Shown in pieces: positions 6,125 to 10,839 of a DNA stretch of 10,839 bases. The notes under the pieces are model-generated. The model did no database searches, had not been told where the DNA came from, and saw only the letters and a program-made list of their open reading frames with translations. The stretch spans positions 1-10,839 of the forward strand of contig JAQIBW010000308.1 of assembly GCA_027858865.1 (NCBI GenBank), given 5' to 3'. The DNA is from Sulfurimonas sp. Lineage in GTDB: Bacteria > Campylobacterota > Campylobacteria > Campylobacterales > Sulfurimonadaceae. A program made the translations under genes and the position numbers. Each line of letters begins with the position of its first letter. Within the stretch, counting starts at the first letter, position 1.

Positions 6125-7834
6125 TTAATTATCAAACTCTCCGGCTAATCTTTGATAAACCTCTGATTTCTCTAAAAGTTCACTATGACTTCCAGATGCA
6201 ACCACTCTACCATTTTGCATTACCAAGATCTTGTCAGCATGCTCAATCGTGCTTAATCTGTGAGCAATTGTAATAGTGATTTTATCTTTTGTATACTCAT
6301 CTAAAGCGAATTGAATTCTTTTTTCACTTTCATTATCAAGTGCTGAAGTAGCTTCATCAAAAAGCAAAAGGGAGGAGTGTTTGTATATAGCCCTTGCAAT
6401 TGCTATTCGCTGTCTCTGCCCGCCTGAGAGGTTTGATCCAAACTCTTCCATCATTGTATCAATGCCATTTTCAAGGGATGAGACAAAGAGTGAAGCATCT
6501 GCCAACATTAAAGCTTCTACTACTCTTTTTACATCTATATCTTGTCCATAAGCTACATTTGCTGCAAGTGAGTCTTGAAAAATATATATTCTTTGAGTCA
6601 CAAGTGAAATATGGTGTTTTAAAGAGTCTTGAGTGTAGTCTTTAATATTTTTACCATTAACTAAAATCTCTCCGGCAACGGGGTCATAAAAGCGTAGAAG
6701 CATATTTATAAATGTACTTTTACCACCTCCACTATCACCAACAAGCGCAATATTTTCACCCTGTTTAATATCTATACTTATATCATTCAGAGCATATACA
6801 TCTTCGTATTTAAGAGCTACATTTTTAAATTCTATCTTTTTAATATCTTCACTTAAAATTTCTTGACCATCAATAATCTGATTTTTAGTATCTAAAATTT
6901 CAAAAACTCTTTCACTAGCAGCAATTGCATCTTGTATTCTTGAGTAGATTGAACCAATACGACGAATGGGCTGAAAAACAAGACCAACAGCCGTTAAAAA
7001 TGCCGTAAATTCACCAACTGTCATATTTTCATTATATACTTCTCTCCCACCAACAAAAATAACTGCAGCTAGTCCTGCCGCACCAATTATCTCCATCATA
7101 GGTGATACTATCTCACCGACATAAACTGACTTCATATTTATTTTAAAAAACTGCCAGTTTTGAACACTAAAGCGTTCAAGTTCAAACTTCTCTGTAGCAT
7201 TTGCCTTTATTATCTCACTATTGTTAAAAACCTCCGTTAGCCTTGTTACAACATCAGCATTTTTTGCTTGTGAACGATGAGAATATTTTTTTAGTTTCTT
7301 AGCTATTAAAATAAGTGGATAAATTACTATAGGGACGACAATTAACGAGTAAAGAGCAAGAGTTGAGTTTAAATATACTATGTAAACTATAAGAGCAACA
7401 ACAGTTAAACTCTCACGAAAAAGTTCAGGAAGCATATTTGATACAAAGTATTGAATTCTATTTATATCGTTTGTAACACGAGAGATAAGTTCTCCGCTAC
7501 GATTTAAATACAAAAAGCTCATATCTAGATTTATAATTTTTTCAAGTAGCATCTCTCTAAAGCGAGTTACGATATGTTGCCCTATATAGCTCATATATAC
7601 TGATTGTATATAACGGCCTATAGCTTTTAAGAAATAGATACCAATCAATCCAATAGGAATCAGTAGTAGCATCTCTTCTTTTTTTTCTATAAACATTTCA
7701 TCCATTAATGGCTGCATTATCTGTGCTGTAGCTGTTGTCGCGGCAACAGTTAAAATAATTCCGATAAGAACTAAAAAGTATTGTAGTTTATATTCTTTTA
7801 TATAGGGCCAATAACGTTTAAAAATTTTCTTCAA
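6125..7834 (-). CDS. MsbA-type ABC exporter, fused transmembrane and ATPase domains
   Basis: Inner-membrane half-transporter (569 aa) expected to work as a homodimer. The N-terminal six-helix exporter domain spans about 10-300 (segments near 18-38, 55-75, 140-156, 160-178, 245-263, 275-290). The ATPase domain spans about 333-569 with all key motifs: Walker A GDSGGGKST (366-374), Q-loop Q414, signature LSGGQ (469-473), Walker B LLLFDEA (489-495) with catalytic E494, D-loop SALD (497-500) and switch H525. It most resembles lipid A/lipid flippases of the MsbA type; a peptide or other glycolipid substrate cannot be excluded. The start is TTG: an in-frame TAG lies two codons upstream, no ATG is available nearby, and AGGA (minus strand, 7841-7844) is spaced 6 nt from it. 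It follows the LtaS-like gene by 14 nt, so the two are probably cotranscribed and may share an envelope lipid or glycan. Confidence 0.93.
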   Translation of the reverse strand: MKKIFKRYWPYIKEYKLQYFLVLIGIILTVAATTATAQIMQPLMDEMFIEKKEEMLLLIPIGLIGIYFLKAIGRYIQSVYMSYIGQHIVTRFREMLLEKIINLDMSFLYLNRSGELISRVTNDINRIQYFVSNMLPELFRESLTVVALIVYIVYLNSTLALYSLIVVPIVIYPLILIAKKLKKYSHRSQAKNADVVTRLTEVFNNSEIIKANATEKFELERFSVQNWQFFKINMKSVYVGEIVSPMMEIIGAAGLAAVIFVGGREVYNENMTVGEFTAFLTAVGLVFQPIRRIGSIYSRIQDAIAASERVFEILDTKNQIIDGQEILSEDIKKIEFKNVALKYEDVYALNDISIDIKQGENIALVGDSGGGKSTFINMLLRFYDPVAGEILVNGKNIKDYTQDSLKHHISLVTQRIYIFQDSLAANVAYGQDIDVKRVVEALMLADASLFVSSLENGIDTMMEEFGSNLSGGQRQRIAIARAIYKHSSLLLFDEATSALDNESEKRIQFALDEYTKDKITITIAHRLSTIEHADKILVMQNGRVVASGSHSELLEKSEVYQRLAGEFDN

Positions 7835-7840
7835 AAACTA

Positions 7841-7844
7841 TCCT
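7841..7844 (-). promoter_or_regulatory. Ribosome binding site deciding the TTG start of the ABC exporter
   Basis: AGGA on the minus strand, 6 nt upstream of the TTG at 7832-7834. With the in-frame TAG at 7838-7840 it excludes any earlier start and supports TTG initiation. Confidence 0.7.
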
Positions 7845-7848
7845 AAAA

Positions 7849-9834
7849 TTATTTTTTATTTGATTTGATCAGGTACTCAGTAACAGCTAAACTAGCTTTA
7901 TAATACTCCTGACATTTTTTCTCTTCATCAGTGATAGCTTTTTTATTTTTAAAACCACCATTTTTTGTCATTATAACACCTGCGTCATTAAAACCACAAT
8001 GCAAAATATTTTTGTCTAATAGATTCGTTCCTATAGCTGTATATTCTTTATCGTAAAGTGTTAAATTATACAGAGTTGGAAATATATCTTTGTGTGAAGA
8101 TGCAAGAGTAGTGTCAATAGGCTCTTTTGGCTTAAGTACATCTGGCAAGTAAATATAAAAAGGAATTCGTTTTGTTTGAGTTAGGTGATTTTCATATTTC
8201 ATAACTCCCTCAACCGTATTATTATCTGCTGTAATGGCTATAACACTATTGTTCGCCAAAGAAGAAGATTTAACTTTATCTAAAAATTCCCCTGCACTAT
8301 CAACCGCATAAGCATAATCTTTAAATCTTCTTTTTACCAAATCAATATCACCGGTAATATGTTCTTTTAAATCTTGTGAAACTGCTAAGGAGTTTGACTT
8401 ATAATCATCTGGAACAGTATAAGGAGGATGATTGTTTGTAGTTAGTACAAATATAAATTGTGGCGAAGTGGCATCTTTTAATTTTTTGTATACATAGTCA
8501 TAAAGATGCTCATCAAAAACACCCCAATCATGAGAAATAGAGTCAATATCTTTATTTAAAGATTTAGCGATTGCACCTTTGCCCCAAGTGTGATCAAAAC
8601 CTTGTCTTGACATGAAACTACCCACATTTCTCCAAAACAAATCTCCACCATATACAAAACTTGTTTCATAGCCTGCATCTTTATAAACCTTTGCGCTCGC
8701 TTGAGTAAAGCGAGTGTTCAAGTATGAACTTTGAGCGAAAGATGTTGAACTTGGACGAGCTGTAATATTTAAGAGCAGTGGTTCAAGAGAAACTATTGTT
8801 CCATTTGAACTCGATATAAAAGAAGTAAATATCGTATCTTCTTCAAAATGTTTTTTAAGTTTACCCATGATGTTAAAACTATCACTTTGATAATCAAGCA
8901 ATGGCATTCCGAAACTTTCAACCATAACAACTACAACATGAGGCAACTTACCTTTTAGTTGTTCATTTTTAGAGGTTTTTTGAACAAGATTATTAAGAAG
9001 GTTTTCTCTATCAATATTTTTTGTTTGTTTAAAAACTTCAAAAGCTTTTGGCATCTGATTTTTGTATCCTGACTTTTTGATTAAGTCATAATTTCCTGAC
9101 TTACTTCTAGCATATTGGGTATAAGAATCAAGAATTGCAAAGCTTGGAGTTTGTGGTAGTTTGTTTACAAGCGGGTCTTGACTTACATCTGAGATGCTAT
9201 AAGCAAGAGGGAAAATCCCTACAGAGCCTCTACCCGTAAGTCCGACAAGAATGATAATAAGCAGAAAAAGTCCAAGTTGCTTGAACCAGTTTAACCTAAG
9301 CTCAAATTTTTGTGTAGTTTTTATGATTTTAAAAATAATAAAATATAAAAGAGTAAAAAAAACAACTCCAGATAAAGCGACTACAGGTATATTATAACTA
9401 TCGAATGCTGTACGAACAAGGGCTTCGGTATCATCATCAAAAACACCAAAAATCATAAGCGTCGAGTGTTCACCAAAAAAAGAAAAGTATGTTAAATCTG
9501 TAAATGTTAAAAAAGCCAATAAAGTTAAAAGTACAACAAAATAAAATCTAAAAAAGGTGTAAAGATATTTTTGTATAAATCTTAACCTTAACAGCCATAT
9601 AATAAATATTAGAACTATCCCTAAAGCATTTAAATAAGCTAACATACTTGCATCTAGCCTAGCACCAAGCCAAAAAGCGTCTAGAAGCTCAAAAAACGAG
9701 TAAGCACTTGTTCCACCATAATTTAAAAATAAATAGAGTCTTGACAATGTCATCAAACCCAATATAACTAAAGAAAGTTTTAAAATTGAGTATAGTAAAT
9801 TGGTTAAAAAATTGAAGTGTTGGTATTTTTGCAT
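7849..9834 (-). CDS. LtaS-type membrane sulfatase/phosphotransferase (alkaline phosphatase superfamily)
   Basis: 661-aa inner-membrane enzyme with the LtaS layout: five N-terminal TM segments (about 14-36, 62-82, 95-115, 150-171, 184-200), a linker, then a large periplasmic catalytic domain (about 297-600). LtaS/OpgB-type relatives transfer glycerol-phosphate, and others phosphoethanolamine, from phospholipid to an envelope polymer. Aligned by eye: metal ligand E306 (MVESFG), nucleophile T346 (SNGTIVSLEP), substrate-site W401-R402 and H469 (TTNNHPPY). The second metal motif, usually Asp-His, reads D537-N538 (TADNNT), so one ligand is replaced. The chain ends with a basic tail containing C613 and C641. 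The ATG has no Shine-Dalgarno, but a perfect TATAAT on the minus strand ends 5 nt before it, so the message may be leaderless. It precedes the MsbA-like gene by 14 nt and diverges from the sugar-nucleotide genes. The fold is confident; donor and acceptor are unknown. Confidence 0.88.
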   Translation of the reverse strand: MQKYQHFNFLTNLLYSILKLSLVILGLMTLSRLYLFLNYGGTSAYSFFELLDAFWLGARLDASMLAYLNALGIVLIFIIWLLRLRFIQKYLYTFFRFYFVVLLTLLAFLTFTDLTYFSFFGEHSTLMIFGVFDDDTEALVRTAFDSYNIPVVALSGVVFFTLLYFIIFKIIKTTQKFELRLNWFKQLGLFLLIIILVGLTGRGSVGIFPLAYSISDVSQDPLVNKLPQTPSFAILDSYTQYARSKSGNYDLIKKSGYKNQMPKAFEVFKQTKNIDRENLLNNLVQKTSKNEQLKGKLPHVVVVMVESFGMPLLDYQSDSFNIMGKLKKHFEEDTIFTSFISSSNGTIVSLEPLLLNITARPSSTSFAQSSYLNTRFTQASAKVYKDAGYETSFVYGGDLFWRNVGSFMSRQGFDHTWGKGAIAKSLNKDIDSISHDWGVFDEHLYDYVYKKLKDATSPQFIFVLTTNNHPPYTVPDDYKSNSLAVSQDLKEHITGDIDLVKRRFKDYAYAVDSAGEFLDKVKSSSLANNSVIAITADNNTVEGVMKYENHLTQTKRIPFYIYLPDVLKPKEPIDTTLASSHKDIFPTLYNLTLYDKEYTAIGTNLLDKNILHCGFNDAGVIMTKNGGFKNKKAITDEEKKCQEYYKASLAVTEYLIKSNKK

Positions 9835-9839
9835 TTGGA

Positions 9840-9845
9840 ATTATA
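9840..9845 (-). promoter_or_regulatory. Candidate -10 element for the LtaS-like gene, implying a leaderless mRNA
   Basis: The minus strand reads TATAAT, followed by TCCAA and then the ATG. Transcription starting 6-7 nt after the -10 would begin at or next to the A of the start codon. The -35 match is weak (TTACCA at a long spacing). Confidence 0.5.
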
Positions 9846-9864
9846 CAGTTTTTAATCATCATTT

Positions 9865-9873
9865 TGGTAAAAT
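9865..9873 (+). promoter_or_regulatory. Candidate extended -10 promoter for the epimerase gene
   Basis: TGGTAAAAT fits an extended -10 (TGnTATAAT with one mismatch). It is 25 nt upstream of the ATG at 9899, leaving room for a short leader with AAGG at 9889-9892. Together with the minus-strand TATAAT at 9840 it makes the 64-nt gap a compact divergent promoter region. Confidence 0.5.
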
Positions 9874-9898
9874 GACAAACTTTTAATCAAGGCGAACT

Positions 9899-10765
9899 AT
9901 GAAAAAACGAATTTTAGTGACTGGTGGAGCAGGCTTTGTAGGTAGTAATCTATGCGAGAGATTAGCACAAGATGAAAACTATGATGTATATAGTTTAGAT
10001 AATTATTTCACAGGTTCCAAAAAAAACCATGTAGAAAATGTAACATACATAGAAGGTTCAACTTCAGACATTGAAACACTTATTACATTTTCGCCTGACA
10101 TGGTTTATCACCTAGGAGAATATTCAAGAGTTGAGCAGAGCTTTGATGATATAGAAAAGGTATGGAAGTTTAACAAAGATGGAATATTTGCTGTTTTAGA
10201 ATTTGTTAGAAAACATGGATGCAAAATACTCTATGCTGGAAGTTCTACAAAGTTTGGCGATGGTGGTTTGGGAAGAAGTGCATCTCCTTATGCATGGACA
10301 AAAGCTTCAAACACAGAGCTTGTACAAAACTACGGAGCTTGGTTTAATGTGCCTTTCGCAATTACTTACTTCTATAATGTATATGGAAACAGAGAAATTC
10401 AAACTGGAAAATATGCGACCTTGATAGCACTTTTTAAAGAGAAAATGAAAAACAGTGAACCTCTTACAATAGTAAGTCCAGGATCTCAAAAAAGAAACTT
10501 CACTCATATAGATGACATAATCGACGGTTTAGTATTAGTCGGTGAAAATGGCTATGGAGACGAGTTTGGCATAGGGAGTCCTGAATCTTACAGCATAAAA
10601 GAGATAGCTGAGATGTATGATGGAAAAATAGAGATGCTACCAGAGAGAGCTGGAAATAGAATGACAGCAGATGTTATGATTTCTAAAACTCAAGCACATG
10701 GATGGAAACCTACAAGAACAATTAAAGAGTATATAAACAAAGCAAGAGCTAATAATTGGCCATAA
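9899..10765 (+). CDS. NAD-dependent sugar-nucleotide epimerase/dehydratase (extended SDR, GalE-like)
   Basis: 288-aa cytoplasmic extended short-chain dehydrogenase. The Rossmann start TGGAGFVGSNL (8-18) has the GxxGxxG motif, D34 at the end of strand 2 favours NAD over NADP, and the catalytic residues are S115/S116-T117 and Y131-x3-K135 (YAWTK). YFYNVYG (157-163) and RNFTHIDDI (199-207) are typical of GalE/dTDP-glucose dehydratase relatives. The stretch between the catalytic Ser/Thr and Tyr is short (GDGGLGRSASP), and the protein is shorter than GalE or RmlB (about 310-350), so it belongs to a divergent subgroup and its exact substrate is not clear. AAGG at 9889-9892 gives 6-nt spacing to the ATG. 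A probable nucleotidyltransferase gene starts 16 nt downstream, so the product is likely used in surface polysaccharide synthesis. Confidence 0.88.
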   Translation: MKKRILVTGGAGFVGSNLCERLAQDENYDVYSLDNYFTGSKKNHVENVTYIEGSTSDIETLITFSPDMVYHLGEYSRVEQSFDDIEKVWKFNKDGIFAVLEFVRKHGCKILYAGSSTKFGDGGLGRSASPYAWTKASNTELVQNYGAWFNVPFAITYFYNVYGNREIQTGKYATLIALFKEKMKNSEPLTIVSPGSQKRNFTHIDDIIDGLVLVGENGYGDEFGIGSPESYSIKEIAEMYDGKIEMLPERAGNRMTADVMISKTQAHGWKPTRTIKEYINKARANNWP

Positions 10766-10781
10766 AAATTAAGGGAAGTGA

Positions 10782-10839
10782 ATGAAGGGAATTATTTTAG
10801 CAGGAGGGTCTGGAACAAGACTTTTTCCGATTACAAAAG
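10782..10839 (+). CDS. rfbA: Glucose-1-phosphate thymidylyltransferase, N-terminal fragment cut by the window edge
   Basis: Only the first 19 codons are present. They read MKGIILAGGSGTRLFPITK, the nucleotide-binding GGSGTRL-x-PIT start of RmlA/RfbA, which makes dTDP-glucose from glucose-1-phosphate and dTTP. Related sugar-1-phosphate nucleotidyltransferases share the GGxGTRL core, but the MKGIILAGG start with PITK is most like RmlA. AAGGG at 10771-10775 is a good Shine-Dalgarno 6 nt before the ATG. It follows the epimerase gene by 16 nt, as in a polysaccharide operon. Confidence 0.8.
   Translation, partial: MKGIILAGGSGTRLFPITK

Noticed and set aside
6394..6645. Plus-strand open frame of 83 codons inside the exporter gene
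   Set aside because: Antisense to the conserved signature and Q-loop region of the ATPase; no independent support.
10203..10507. Two short open frames (plus and minus) inside the epimerase gene
   Set aside because: Both are out of frame with a well-supported SDR gene and show no domain or good ribosome binding site.
1..10839. CRISPR array, tRNA/rRNA, insertion sequence, phage or defence system
   Set aside because: No spaced direct repeats, cloverleaf-like sequences, transposase/integrase motifs or toxin-antitoxin/defence domains were seen; every gene belongs to a recognisable housekeeping, signalling or envelope family.

Overview
The window is AT-rich and densely coded, and reads as ordinary chromosome of a Gram-negative bacterium. 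The protein sequences and the hemN / CCG-type Fe-S protein pairing suggest Campylobacterota (the Sulfurimonas/Sulfuricurvum/Arcobacter type of lineage). That placement is inferred from protein style and gene order; there is no rRNA or other marker to fix it.

Layout. (1) 23-1990, plus strand: a membrane-bound c-di-GMP protein with a periplasmic CxxCH (c-type heme) domain, HAMP, a degenerate GGDEF and an intact-looking EAL domain. (2) 2064-2558, plus strand: a small DUF2062 membrane protein with its own promoter-like -10. Its stop codon overlaps that of lgt in a shared TTAA. (3) 9834 down to 2555, minus strand: five genes read in one direction. In transcription order they are an LtaS-type alkaline-phosphatase-superfamily membrane enzyme, an MsbA-type ABC exporter (TTG start), a 77-nt gap with an inverted repeat, then hemN, a two-[4Fe-4S]/two-CCG Fe-S protein, and lgt. 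The last three are packed with 4-nt and 0-nt gaps. (4) 9899 to the right edge, plus strand: an NAD-dependent sugar-nucleotide epimerase/dehydratase followed by the first 19 codons of a probable glucose-1-phosphate thymidylyltransferase (rmlA/rfbA). This is probably the beginning of a surface polysaccharide locus.

How the genes fit together. Much of the window concerns the cell envelope: Lgt (lipoprotein maturation), MsbA-like (lipid/glycolipid export), an LtaS-like enzyme (probable transfer of a phospho-group onto an envelope glycan or lipid) and the nucleotide-sugar genes. HemN makes protoporphyrinogen IX without oxygen, and heme is what the CxxCH sensor at the left end would carry, but the two are not in one operon.

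I did not find a clearly new multi-gene system, mobile element, CRISPR array or RNA gene. The points most worth a second look are the heme-sensor GGDEF(HSDEF)-EAL protein, the Asp-Asn replacement of the usual Asp-His metal site in the LtaS-like enzyme, its possible leaderless transcript, the Fe-S protein with no visible dehydrogenase partner, and several palindromic structures between genes.
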